Shown here piece after piece: positions 13,401-24,800 of a stretch of DNA of 64,000 bases. The translations under genes were made by a program, and so were the position numbers. Location: the NCBI GenBank assembly GCA_036345935.2, contig JADWOT020001210.1:186001-250000 (forward strand), in the 5' to 3' direction. The notes beneath the pieces were generated by a model, which saw nothing but the letters and a program-made list of their open reading frames with translations, was not told where the DNA came from and made no database searches. This DNA is from Taenia hydatigena (Eukaryota > Platyhelminthes > Cestoda > Cyclophyllidea > Taeniidae). Within the stretch, counting starts at the first letter, position 1. Each line of letters begins with the position of its first letter.

Positions 13401-15138
13401 GTGCCGTTGGGATTTTATGCAGGAGAAGGACAGTTACATGCACGATGGAGAGCCACACGGCTGAAGGAACGCGCATCCATTCGTGCAAGCGAATTATTAC
13501 GAACTCTCAACCACTTCAATTGGCCATATTTCATCGGAATCATTCGCCGATTCCTTAAACAAAAGCTGCGAAATTCTATTTAATAAATGACTCCATTTTT
13601 AGAGCGATCATCCCATTCCATTAATAGCCGGGCAATCATCATTGAAATTTCAACGTGGAATTTTAAGGCTTCTTTGGCTAACGTACAGCGAAATGCTAAT
13701 CCACTTGGCAAGGTCTAGCTTCTGATTACGGCTGAAATCCATCTACTCAATTTTACTTGAAAGCGAACCAGTTTATATGATTGACTTGAGCCTCAATTCA
13801 GTGGTCTATGCAATTTCCATGTGTACACATTGTTGAACGCTGCACTTAAATGGGTGCAATATGGTTTGCGGACGTTTCGAATCCTTAGCTAATTGTGAAT
13901 GCCCATCTCATGCCTCAGTTTGACAGGTATGCTGTGATACTATGGTGATTTCACCGACTCAGAGAAGCACCGCTGTTCTGCACTTGGGCTTCTACATTGT
14001 GATTTTTTAAGAGGGTGAGAATTGCTCGGAGAATCTTGCCTCCTAGTAGCCAAAAACTGGTTCGAACAGGCCGTCTACTGCAGTAAAGAAAGGCTATTGA
14101 TCCACGGGAGTAGACGTCGTACTTTACTACTCGGGATGTATTATAGTTCTGCGGATTGCTCTTAGGCGAATACCACGCCATTGAAATAGCTAAAAATTTA
14201 GTACCACAAGAGTGAATCAATATTTTGTGGCACCACAGAGTTTCCAAATTACACGCTTAATCGACAAAACAATAGAGTAGTAAGGTATTAAAATCTTAAT
14301 TAACCTCGTATCGCGGTGACTTAAAATAATACTAGGGCAAGTGATGTCTCAGACAGCAACCATAGTAGAGAGGTATTAAAGTAAAAATCACCAAGTTATC
14401 TGTGAGTTAATTGCTCTCATCTCTTTTTTTTAATCCCAGTTCCATAAATATCTGTAAAAAAGGAACCCATAAACTGTTTGATTATTTACCTCCTTACAGT
14501 CAATCTCGACGATGATCTATGACTTTGTCGTACAAAGTAAAAGTCGACAGCAAAGGAGACGCTTTGTCTTTCTACTTAGACGTGTAATTTTGAACCCTGA
14601 AAGATGTGGTTTCGCATTACTTCTATTTATAGCCCTAAAAATACCCACACTGGCCTTATAATTGTATTCAAACCAACTATGGCTCATTGGATGCACGAAT
14701 GTGGGCCGCAGTTGTGGTCAGAGTGTGCAAAGTGCCAGCCTTATTGTCAAGATTTCGATTATTTTTAGTCTTTGGATGCTCCGCTTGCATCTGTGTCTTA
14801 TTTTCACTAAGACATTTAAATTATATTTGTTGCTACACGAACTTGTCATTTAATCAGAAGGTGAGTTTTGCTTAAACATATTAATCATGTAAAGAGGGCA
14901 TTGCAAAGGCTAGTTTTAGAACTTTTGACGTTTAAATCTTTAGACACTTGTTATTTGCATGGTGTGCCAGCTTTAGCGACGGCTAAACACCATACTAATC
15001 TCTTCACTAATCTGATTCCCATGTACTCCTGCAGTGAGTGCGCAGTATAAAGCTAAGAAGATAAGACTTTTGTCCACTATAAAAGCGCTATGTTGGCTTC
15101 AGTAATGAAAACGTGCCCATTTATCACTGCTTCACTGA
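4421..15138. other. Interior between inverted repeats, no supportable gene
   Basis: About 10 kb of AT-rich sequence. Open frames here (for example 8597-8893, 9059-9295 and 10301-10639 on the plus strand, 13951-14247 on the minus strand) are at most about 110 codons, lack recognised motifs and have competing frames on the other strand. No integrase, polymerase, ATPase, protease or capsid-like motif was seen. If the flanking repeats are transposon ends, this interior is non-autonomous or fully decayed. Confidence 0.45.
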
Positions 15139-15401
15139 AAATGCAATCAAGCACAATCGCACGAATGCACATGAAACCGAGCAAATTTCTCTAAAAATGA
15201 ACTCATTGAGTGGATTCAGCAACAGGACTCCTGGTAACAAGGACGATAACTCGACTACTAACCACAAATGTGTTCAACCTCACGTTTGCAGTGGAATCCA
15301 TGTTTGTCCTAGTTCTGTTGTATATGCATGCATAGACATTGTGTAGTCGATTTAGAACTGGCTCTTCAAATTCCTTACAACTCAACTTGTTACTACTCCC
15401 A
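15139..15401 (-). repeat. Right copy of the 263-bp inverted repeat pair
   Basis: Reverse complement of 1-263. Read outward-in on the minus strand it begins with GGGAGTAGTAACAAG, as the window start does. The bases just outside are CT, then AGACGT. If the element ends in CT, its terminus on this strand would read AGTGGGAGTAG, an AG start of the kind known for Polinton/Maverick elements. AGACGT would then be a candidate 6-bp target duplication. The left flank needed to test this lies outside the window. Confidence 0.9.
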
Positions 15402-18400
15402 CTAGACGTTGGCTGGAGGGAGGATGTTGTGTAATGCGATCTTATAGCCTAGTTTAAAAGGGCCAAATGGACCTCAAAATCGAGAATTAATGCCAATAAT
15501 TTAAATATAAATCATGGTGAGGACATGCTTCATGCAACATGAAGGAGTACGAGAATGGAACCGCCTCGAAAGTAAATGCACGTTAGGATTCAACCAGGGG
15601 AGGTGCGCATGCCTTCCCTTTAGAAATTGACCTTACCTATAGGAACCGTCCTGTTGGAGAGTACCGATTAACAGTCGATTGGACAGCACATGACCGCATC
15701 GGGCCAGATGGAGTAATGAATCACGTTAAATTAGCCTTCAATCAGCGATAAAATATTTAATACTGGCTAGTAAAAACACGCTTCACACAAATTGTAGCAG
15801 AGTATCAGTTGACGATGAGATCATTGGCCCTAATCGCCAGTCATGCTGTAACAGGAAATGAGATGTAGCGGTAAAGGTAATGCTGAGTAGTGTAGTATTA
15901 GAGGCAAAATGTAGAGATCGAGAAGTCTATTGTTCGGCGTCCGCAAATTAGTGAGGTGTTTATGGTAGCAACAAAACGAGTTGTATCATTTCTGCACTCC
16001 ATTAGCTAGTTGTGTGTTTGCGTTCCCTTTGCTCTGCCAAAGAATTTGCATTTTTCGTCTGGCATCACTCTCACATTGGTTGCTATTACGCAACACGAAA
16101 CCACAACGCTTGCCATTATTTTAGCTTCCGTGATTGCGCATGTGTCAGTAATGGTGCATGGAATAAACGTGCTTTTACATCCACTCCATATAAATGGCAT
16201 TACTACCTCGCTAGAAAATTTCACACCTAGTATTAGTCATGGTGCAAATCGTGCCTGATAGCAAGCAACCGAAAGACTTTACTAGCACTACACTTATGTG
16301 ACCTTTTCAAAGGCTACAATTCAATCGTCAAACGATTTCACTTTATGCAGGGAATGCATATTGGCATGAATATAATCATTTCTTCCACAGTTTGATCAGT
16401 TGGCTTGATTCTTGATATTTACCTGAACAAGTCCTAAGCATAAAATCTTAGGGAACTTCCTCTAAGATGATAAAACACTCTCGGTGAAGTGCACCTTGAT
16501 TTCCATGCCATCATAAATGAGATGATAGGTGTTTTTTTGTGACACGGATTACCTTTCTGTTTATTAAAACGCGCCTAAACAGCCTTATAATTACTACTTT
16601 TGTACATTTTCATTTACCTAACATGCATTAAGATTTGTCAAAAAATTGCGGGCTTGGAGAAAGTTGCACTTTACTAATATCTTGAGAATTAGGACACTAA
16701 AGGCGGTTGGAAGAATTAAACAAATAACTATGCGTAGTATTTCCAACAAACGTTTAGCAGCTAAAGAAGTCCGTTTAATTACTTTGCGAAGAAGGTGATC
16801 ATCTGAACTGTTTGTTATCCTTCCCCTACCAGACACAGGCTGGCGCATAACGCAAAACGCACCAATAGCAGCGACTGCCATTAGAAGTAACAAGCTTGCA
16901 CTAGCCATATCCATTTCTTAATATGTTTAATATCTATCGTGCGTGCGATCATGCAAGTGCTAAAGACCAGTGCCAAGACATAGTGAAGCGCATCGCTTGG
17001 AGCTCGCAGAAATATTATTAAGGCAATATGGGAAATAAAACACTAGATTTTCTCAAGCATCATTTTATCAACAGGATAGAGTGTAAGGAAATGCGCATCG
17101 TTGGACGACAGTAAGAATAACTGTGACTTGGCCTATAAGGGAGGAGAAAAGAGAACAAAATGGCGCATTTCTCTTGCACAATTGAGGTCGTACTTGGTTG
17201 ATCCTCGGAATGTGAACACGACAAGGGGTATGCAGACCGTCATATACGAATCGTTTGTGGCGACTTGGTGTGAGGGCGTACTCGAATAAGAAAGATCTGC
17301 TGCACAAAATATGGAAGGACAGTAGTTTCTGGTTTCTGTTTACTTATTATTTATTGCGCAAGCACTATGAAGTGCACTGCGAGTGGAATAAGTGACGTAT
17401 AAATGAATAGACTAGTAGTCTTTGATACTTATCCTCATCTCTTCAGCTCATGCGTATGGTGAGCAACCATTTGCCTAGCCTCCTCGGTGTCCTAGGTCAA
17501 TGTAAGTGCAGATCATACGGTTGTAACATTCCTAACGCATTAATGTTGATTAGTATATAAGATCAGTGGTGGCATAATAGGCAATATGCTATCCTAACTA
17601 AAAAACAGAGGCAATATTAATGGAATGCATCGAAAGCTAAATGCTATACTATAGTATGCAAATTTTATAGACCGCTTTTAAATGCGGCAATTACTTTAGC
17701 CTTTTGCAGTGATAATCCATTTTTCCCTTTGCGTAAACTCGCAGACCGCAATCATCGCAAAAGCCGCAAGTCGTTTGATTCATCCCTCTCTAGGTATGGC
17801 CCATGCAACCTAAGCATATATTCTTATGCGAAATCCACTTATTAGATATTTGACAGAAAGAACGAAAAAGATAAAATGGCCAACTTTGTGTTCGTTTGAA
17901 ACACGAATCTTCCTCGGGAGTCGATGACCCTCTATTTTTTCCCGATACTCGTGTACAATGAACACTTCATTCCTGCATGCGCTGATGTACCAGAGAAAGG
18001 CTATTCGAATTCAAATTTATTGAGTGAAAGCATAAATAAGTGAAAATAATCTTAACGGAATTATTGACCTATGGAGGAAATAATAAAAACGCGTTTGTTT
18101 TAACATTAAATAGTGCGCATTTATGCAAGGAGTCAACTTCTTCGCCTCGTAGGTAATGCGCGCACCCAACAGTTTGTCTATTCAGATGCATCTCTCGCAT
18201 TGATCACTTCCAGCCAATTCTCTACTAGAAAAAGCGACCCAATTATGAATGGCAGACACATCAGAAGAACTAATGAAAGCCAAATCCACCCATGCGGCAC
18301 CAGGCCCGACTAAGTTTCATTTTGAACTTGGGCGTGATGTTTCCTCGAGTTAGCCATCTCACTACATTCCTTCTCTTAAAAAGTACGTGCTACTTATCAG

Positions 18401-20023
18401 AGCCAGACTCCTGGAGCCCCTTTGCGCTTCAATTTGACAGCAGACCCAGCCAGTTCCGACATGGATGTTGTGCCGAGATATTGGGCAGAGTGGGGATCAG
18501 GTGGGTGGGTTTGTCGAATTTAATCCCTTAGGAGCTTTAATAGTTGATTAAATGATCAAATTTCTTGATGTACCTAACAAATCGTGCATTTTACTAGGGC
18601 TCTTAGTAGTTTAATCTGAAGTCGGTAATAACTAAGTGCTTGTGGACGATTTATTTTAATAGTAGTGCTGTGCATGCGTTGGGGTTGTACTCGATGGCAA
18701 AGATGAAAACAGGCGTGTGCGTCATGCTACTTAATTAACGTGGACAAAAAATCAAATGCTGCTTGAAAATAGCTCTGAAAGGACATTTTAGATGCCAGTG
18801 ATCCCATATTGGTCGATTTAATCCGCGTGGTGCATTATCACTTCATAAATATTTTATGCAGCAGTTGGTCGCAGATATAGAACACTAAACAAACGCCTCT
18901 GCAAGGTAAGCATGGGCATCGAAGTACTATAGCGCGTTATTCTAGGCGTCGAATTTTTAGCCCTAACTGCAAGGCTGGAGCATCTTCCTTACTTTCGACC
19001 TTCACCGACCACCGTTTTTAAGGTCATTATCGGCAGTGACTGCTGCTGTAGGTCAATTAGCAGTCAGATGGTTTGTGGGACAGTTTTCGCTCTCTTACTG
19101 TTTGCAAGAATGGCTGGAGAAAACTGCTTGTTTTTTAGGGTAAGGTAGTGATAAATAAGTTACAATAACATACTTGCTGACCTGGTAGCAACAGTCAATA
19201 AAGTGGATAGCGAATAATATTGATCTAAATCCATAAAGTGCAGAGGCTGTAAAGTGAGTTATAATAACATTTAAACGGATCAGTTAAAAGTGAAACGGGA
19301 TGAACATATTAGCTAGGGATAAACATTCAAATCATATGAAACTGACGGCATTTAATAAAATGCGGCTTTGCAATTGAAACGATTGACACACGAAATGCAA
19401 CTGCTTAGTTACGGAATAAAAAATTGTGATAATCCTTGCATGCACACATCCTATAGTATTAGGTCTCAGTATCTGCGTTACATCTATGCATTTTATCAGG
19501 ATTCGTAACGGCCTTTTCAGGTTAAACACTTTTGATAATAAGAGGTGAAATAGGAAAGTACGTGTTAGTAATTATGTAAAAAGGATATCAACATCTTATC
19601 GCGTGAATATCAGCTATCTTGTTCCACACTATTGTTGCGTTGCCCTTTCTTTGTCCTGTCAAGACTAGATCATACATAACTACCTAGATGCCACCTAGCT
19701 TGAAGTAATGATATGCGCATTACAAATTCTGACTCCAAGCCATCATATAAGCCATTAATATTTGGGGTCCAAAGCCGGTAAACTGGGCTTCTCTAACAAA
19801 TATTTGCCGATGAATTTGCTGGCGTCAGATGTCATGTACTACATGTTGGTTGTTAAGTACACAAAATCTTAAAAATGAGGACCTGGTTTAATTAGTTTAG
19901 TGACGCCTTGCCCTCTTTTAACTTGACTGACTCTTAACTATTCAATTTATTCCCATTTTCCCTTTGTTACTCACTAATACGCTTCCAATACCTGTTTTTT
20001 TGTGCCTATGTTTTTATGCTTAC
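15402..20023. other. No supportable gene
   Basis: AT-rich sequence with only short open frames. The plus frame at 16010-16258 looks like a membrane protein, with hydrophobic runs, but it overlaps other equally open frames on both strands and has no start context or splice support. Nothing else stands out. Confidence 0.45.
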
Positions 20024-20191
20024 AGTAATTTCATCCAATAACTCTACATCGGTGACACTTCTACAGAGTCTTCCTTCTCTGCCTTCTGAATAATGTCTAC
20101 TGCTCAATGCTGTAGATTCCACTTTACGAGCCAGTAGATGGCTAATTTGCGTGCACATAAAGCAGTGATCATTCGTCTCTTGTTTGCTCAT
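20024..20191 (-). CDS. Weak candidate exon downstream of zinc-finger gene
   Basis: An open minus-strand frame of about 56 codons that starts at an ATG (20191) and ends at a good donor (ATTACT then GTAAGC, donor at 20023). It has one C-x2-C (HCFMC) but no correctly spaced histidine pair, so it is not a finger. It lies 3' of the four zinc-finger exons on the same strand and could belong to that gene, but I could not find a phase-consistent chain joining them. Confidence 0.22.
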
Positions 20192-20195
20192 TATT

Positions 20196-20436
20196 AACTA
20201 TGGCTATCATGGCAACAAAGGAAAGCCAACTGTCTTGATAATCGCGGCAGGCTTCGATAGACTTCCCTGTGAGGTTCCATTGGGTATTTGTAATGATTGT
20301 GTAAGGTGGCATTGTACAGTCTCAAATATGAGATAGACCCCGGTACACCATCCTTTTTTAAAAAAAGAGTGTCATCTTCTGCAGATCTTTCTTCTCTTCG
20401 CTGTAGCCACTCCGCCGTGTAATCACTCAAGTTTCC
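20196..20436 (-). CDS. Weak candidate exon, charged, function unknown
   Basis: An open minus-strand frame that begins just after an AATATTAG acceptor and runs about 79 codons to a TAA at 20194. The early part is highly charged (WLQRREERSAEDD). No clear donor lies inside it. Its phase does not match the exposed phase-1 donor of the last zinc-finger exon at 21014. It may be an exon of the same gene reached through an unseen exon, or chance. A possible phase-matched intermediate exon begins at 20715 after a CGACAG acceptor but lacks a convincing donor. Confidence 0.2.
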
Positions 20437-21013
20437 CTAATATTTGAGTTAAAATTACATTCTTACGTACAGCAATGACTAGGATGTAAAACCAGAAGTC
20501 ATGATCGAATTCTCCACTTATATTGACCGTATGTTAACCCGTTAAATACATAGCTAAGTGTAAGTCCGTAAAGATAAGTTAATGCAGCTCGTTGGATTGC
20601 ACTAAAACGCCGGAGAATGAATGTTTACTTATAATCTTATAAGTACTCAAAGATGCAATGCGATTCAAATGCCAATAACATGTGAATTCATGCTCAACCG
20701 TGCAGCTGCCTACATCTGTCGATGCGATGCATGCCTTACCATATCACCCAGGTAATGTTCACCTAAGCTCAGATTGTCACATCCGCCCATATCACACAGT
20801 AAATACTCACGCCTTATCAGGACAATAAATGCACTTAAATAATAAAAAATAACCATAAAGCTCACTAAAGACTTACAAGTCTTGTTAGCGCAGTTAAGCT
20901 TGATCGCAATTAGCCAAGCATTTCATACCAGAGGCCTTCAAAGCAGAAGAAACCAAGGCGTTGCAAAAAGTAATCGCTGTGGAAAATTACCCGATAGATG
21001 AGACAATACCTAC

Positions 21014-21133
21014 CGAAATCGTGTGAACTCATGTGATCTTGCAACGCCTCTAGAGTCACACACGCTTTGCGACACATCGGACAGCAGAGGTGCATTCCCA
21101 AATTATTCATTCTTTCGACTTCATTGGGGTCCA
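21014..21133 (-). CDS. Zinc-finger gene exon 4 (acidic linker, finger 4)
   Basis: A 120-nt exon with acceptor TGCTTTAG and donor G then GTAGGT. After a linker starting DPNEVERMNN it encodes finger 4 (CPMC, twelve residues, H-x3-H). The long linker between fingers 3 and 4 is not the TGEKP type, so the fingers are not a simple tandem array. Reading past the donor soon leaves finger-like sequence, which supports splicing there. Confidence 0.75.
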
Positions 21134-21843
21134 CTAAAGCATTGATTTAGGAATACTTTGTATGAGACGTCAAAGGTATTGTCAAGGAGCAGAGCATTAT
21201 CTAGAATGAGTCGGAAATTAGCAGAGGCAAACTCACGCACGTGTTTTCTGATATGATGACGGAAGAGCAAATCGAAGTTGGCAAGCGGGACAAAACATAC
21301 ACAGCACACATTGTGACCGGAATCTATTTTTGCAGATTAAGATTGCCTGCGTTACTTTTAACATGTGACGGCATAAAAAGGAGCAATAGGTGGTTATAGA
21401 ATTATCTTCCTACCTCTTTGATGTTGCAAGAGTACCTGAAAAGTTCGATGAAGCGTTCTGCACACTGGATAAAGCAGGTTAGACAATCCTGAAACAGAAA
21501 AATAGATGTAAAATGAGATGCTGAAGCACTGCTGTGATTCGACTAGATTGGCAACTTTCTGCGCAAGTCTTTATCATTTGTCCTAAGCCAAGTGTTATTG
21601 GATTCAAAGCACTTTATCGATTCATGAGCTGACACATTATTACTATGCACAAGAGGCGTAAACATACATAAGGGCACACTTATGCATATTTGTGGATTCA
21701 TATGCGCATTAACGCAAGTGAAAGTAGAAGTTTATTATAAAATCAAAAAACTGCCTACTGCGATGCGCAAGTTCAAAGTGTCCTATGTATAAGATGAGGC
21801 CTTCGAATGGTTCCATGCACAAGTTGCAAACGCGAATATCCAT
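21014..21843 (-). CDS. C2H2 zinc-finger protein gene, 5' four exons
   Basis: Four minus-strand exons (21759-21843, 21414-21488, 21237-21323, 21014-21133) join in phase to give 123 residues from an ATG with purine -3 and G +4. They encode four fingers with standard spacing: C6/C9/H22/H27; Y35/C38/H51/H57; C60/C63/H76/H81; C100/C103/H116/H120. Each has exactly 12 residues between second Cys and first His, with hydrophobic residues at the usual core positions. Such proteins usually bind DNA or RNA in the nucleus. Finger 2 has Tyr where the first zinc ligand should be. Introns are 270, 90 and 103 nt. The last exon ends on a phase-1 donor, so the gene continues toward lower coordinates, where no convincing next exon was found. 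I do not recognise the specific family. Confidence 0.78.
21237..21323 (-). CDS. Zinc-finger gene exon 3 (end of finger 2, finger 3)
   Basis: An 87-nt exon with acceptor AAAATAG and a consensus donor (GTGC then GTGAGT). It completes codon 54, supplies H57 of finger 2, then encodes finger 3 (CCVC, twelve residues, H-x4-H) and ends on the first base of a leucine codon finished by exon 4. Confidence 0.75.
21414..21488 (-). CDS. Zinc-finger gene exon 2 (start of degenerate finger 2)
   Basis: A 75-nt exon preceded by the best polypyrimidine acceptor in the gene (TTTTTCTGTTTCAG) and followed by GAG then GTAGGA. In the phase set by exon 1 it reads YPVC and then the finger helix up to H51. The expected CPVC has TAT (Tyr) in place of a Cys codon, one transition from TGT. 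A different frame of this exon contains C-x2-C but does not match either neighbouring phase. Confidence 0.72.
21759..21843 (-). CDS. Zinc-finger gene exon 1 (finger 1, start codon)
   Basis: It encodes residues 1-28 and one base of codon 29. Finger 1 reads CNLC, twelve residues, then H-x4-H. The start was chosen because the ATG sits in GAAATGG, an in-frame TAA lies 42 bases upstream, and there is no acceptor between them. The donor is CGCA then GTAGGC. An upstream non-coding exon is possible, since a TTTCAG acceptor lies 5' of the ATG. Confidence 0.72.
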
Positions 21844-24800
21844 TTCGGTGGAGAGCGATACAAAATGCGTCGAATTTTACCACTGAAATTACGGTGAATT
21901 GAGTGAGTAGGCAAGGCGACTTCCTGGATCTGTCCTCAACCTTAAATGAGATTAAAACGGAGGTGAGCAATCGTTAAGCGCTTAGTTAAAACTATTTTAA
22001 TTTCATTGCACCTTACCTGCTTATCCGTCCTGCTTCTTAATGATGGGATGTTTTCCAAGTTTAACTTATCAACAGTGGATAAGTTGTTTGCTGAGTATGT
22101 CGCAAAGCTTTGTTATAGCATGATTAAATCAATTTTCATCGCAATCTTGACAGCAAGGAAAAAAACCCGTTTAAATAATCCAAAAATTATGAAATGAGGC
22201 ACAAACTTCTAAGCTGCAACAGCAAGTGACCGAAAACTTGCTTTTTGGCAAATGCGTTTGACCCTCCTGCTTGCTTTTAAATCAGTAGTTCTGACCGGCA
22301 TAGTGCTGTGTCATCAACGAGCGCAATGTGATGCACGGGAGTCTAGAATCCTTAACGGGCTAAGACAGCCCATCTCAGAGGCTTAGCAAAAGTAGAGCTC
22401 ATGAGCCATCTAATTGCTTGCATCTTCACTGCGTTAAATTCATAATTGATGGCAGTCTTTGACTTAGTTGTAAAAACAAGAAGAAATAGCCCAGTAGCGT
22501 TGTGTATTACGTCTGTGATGACGAGTTTAAAGAAGAAAAATTGGTTAAGATCAGTTGTAAAAAGCTCCGGTTCCTGATCTAGTTATATGCGACTGTTCTC
22601 TTGTCACTATTTGAATCCACTCAACTTTATTGTTTGCTCTGGTAACGTAAGCAGCTGCAGCATCCATATAGACGACCATGCAATTTCGCTTAAGCCTGCT
22701 TGACAATGTTCCCCTCTAAATCAATAGCACTTCAATATGGGGCATAAAATGAAAAACCTGCATGTTTGATGGAACTCTGTAGTCATTTGTTGAGTGATTT
22801 GTGCAAACTATTACTTGCAATGCCATGAGTAGCTGAATCCATGGAAAATGTGTAGCATATCCCACAACCATGTCAGTTGTCATCAATCTTCAAGCACTCA
22901 TTTCAAATGATCAGTGAGCAAAATGCAGTCAAGCCTGTATGGAGTCTTTAGCGTCGCACCAGGTGACTTTGGTGCTGCTTTCGTCTTGATTTACTCCAAA
23001 GACAATTTTAAATGCTATTCGAATGATTCTCACTCAATCGCTCTCCTCCAGGCTGACGGTAAATTTACCCAATTTTTCCGGATATACAATCATATAGTGG
23101 TAGCATCCTTAAGCCGTAAGAGACGTTAGCTCATTGAAACCTTTTTTATAGCCACGAAGACTCTATTCATTAGAAATCAGTAGCAAAATGCCATACTGTG
23201 GGCAATGTGCCTGTGATTTCGAAGGGATTCTTCACTACACTCTGGCAATTACGTCAACTGCACTGCAGGTCGAGCGAATCCCTCAACTCAAATGTTACAC
23301 GTCAAGGTATCTAAAACCGCCAATCCATGAGTAATCTTATTTATATTGTCTTGTGCAACTAATGTCGATCAAATTTGCCAACTTTACTATTTCAAAGGCA
23401 TATGACACCGAATTTCGTAGAAACTCCAAGGTGGTTGTTGCATGCGTTTAGAGGTATGTAAAATGCTTTGTGCTAGTTGATGGGAGTCGGAATAGGTTGT
23501 TTTTTTTAACGTTGGTTTTCCTCATTCAATTGCAGCATATGGTCTTCGAAATAGAAGCATCATGTCCACAATGATATCTCTATCTTAATCAGCAGCGAAG
23601 ATAATAGTAAGCCTAGATGGTTGGTCACTCATCATTTGCCAGAATACAAGCAGAATCGTAAGTGTTGGTGGTTTTTGTACACTCAGCAAATAATGTGACA
23701 AGTCGAATGAAGTCTTTTGATATCATGGATATTTGAGGCCAACATTGACACTGGTGGTTTTATGCAGGCATAAAAAGCAGTTTGGTCTTTGTTATTGCTC
23801 ACTGCAGAGTGCGCGCCTGCACGACGTGACTCTAAAATTTCTCGTGAAAAAAACTAAAAAAAATGCGTGGTTTAACCTTTTTGTTCATCTATTTATTCTG
23901 CTGCTACACTCGATTATGTGTACGGCGAGACTAAACACATACGGTAGCAAAGTGTCGCAGAAGGAATTGGAAAAATATGCAAGTTTATAATCAACCACTA
24001 ATTTTTGCCAGTCTTGCTTCTACCTTTAATATAAAAGTTGTGGCCACTAGATTCCATGAATGCTAGCTGAGTGTTCAAGAGGATACCGAAGGACACCATA
24101 CGTGTTGACTTACAACAGAACTTTGGGTATTTTGGAATAATCTAGGAGTACTTTGTTAATGATGACTTCCCTGAAAAACCAAAAAGAGAGACAAAATGGA
24201 TACGCCCTGCTATAGACTGCTGATATGCAAAAAGCGTGGGCTAAGACACTGCTACCTTAATCGAAAACACCCAGCACCTGCAAGAATAGAGTTAATTGAC
24301 TACTCTATTTTTTGGAAGCGGAGAGGATGAGAAATTCACGTAGAAATTGGCGCAGCGACGTTAGTACTAAGGAGTTTCTGAACAAATGCCACTCCGTAAG
24401 CAATGTATTTTATTTGGTTTAATGAGCACTCAACCGCACCTTCTGAGAAGACGTTTTTCATTGCTTACCAACTGCACTACTCTGGTCATTAAATGGGAAG
24501 TCGTGCATACTTGCAAACAGAGGCCTGAGCCAACACACACTAACATGCACGCACAATGTTGTTTGTTTTACAGAATGAATGACTGAAATCCACCCATTTG
24601 CATTCAAACGAGGAACAATATCGCCATTCATTTGTCTCCAAGACATAAATCATCTGCTGTGTTGATACGGATGTAAGCGGTGTAAGGGTAGGATCTGGCG
24701 TGAGCTAGGTGCTTCTGTAAGCAGTTGTCGCAGCCATTTGCTGATCCAGATTTGACGGAAAGGTGTAGGTAAGCAAGAACACCATGACTGCGCTCTAAAA

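Noticed and set aside
1..15401. Reading the terminal pair as LTRs of a retrotransposon
   Set aside because: The copies are inverted relative to each other, whereas LTRs are direct repeats, and no reverse transcriptase frame lies between.
16010..16258. Hydrophobic frame faintly like the C-terminus of a V-type ATPase subunit a
   Set aside because: The diagnostic residues of that region are absent and other frames on both strands are equally open.
21793..21897. Plus-strand frame resembling a retrotransposon Gag segment (EAFEWFHAQVANANIHFGG)
   Set aside because: It is the antisense shadow of the exon carrying zinc finger 1. The minus-strand reading has exact C2H2 spacing and phase-matched neighbours, so the Gag-like look is coincidental.
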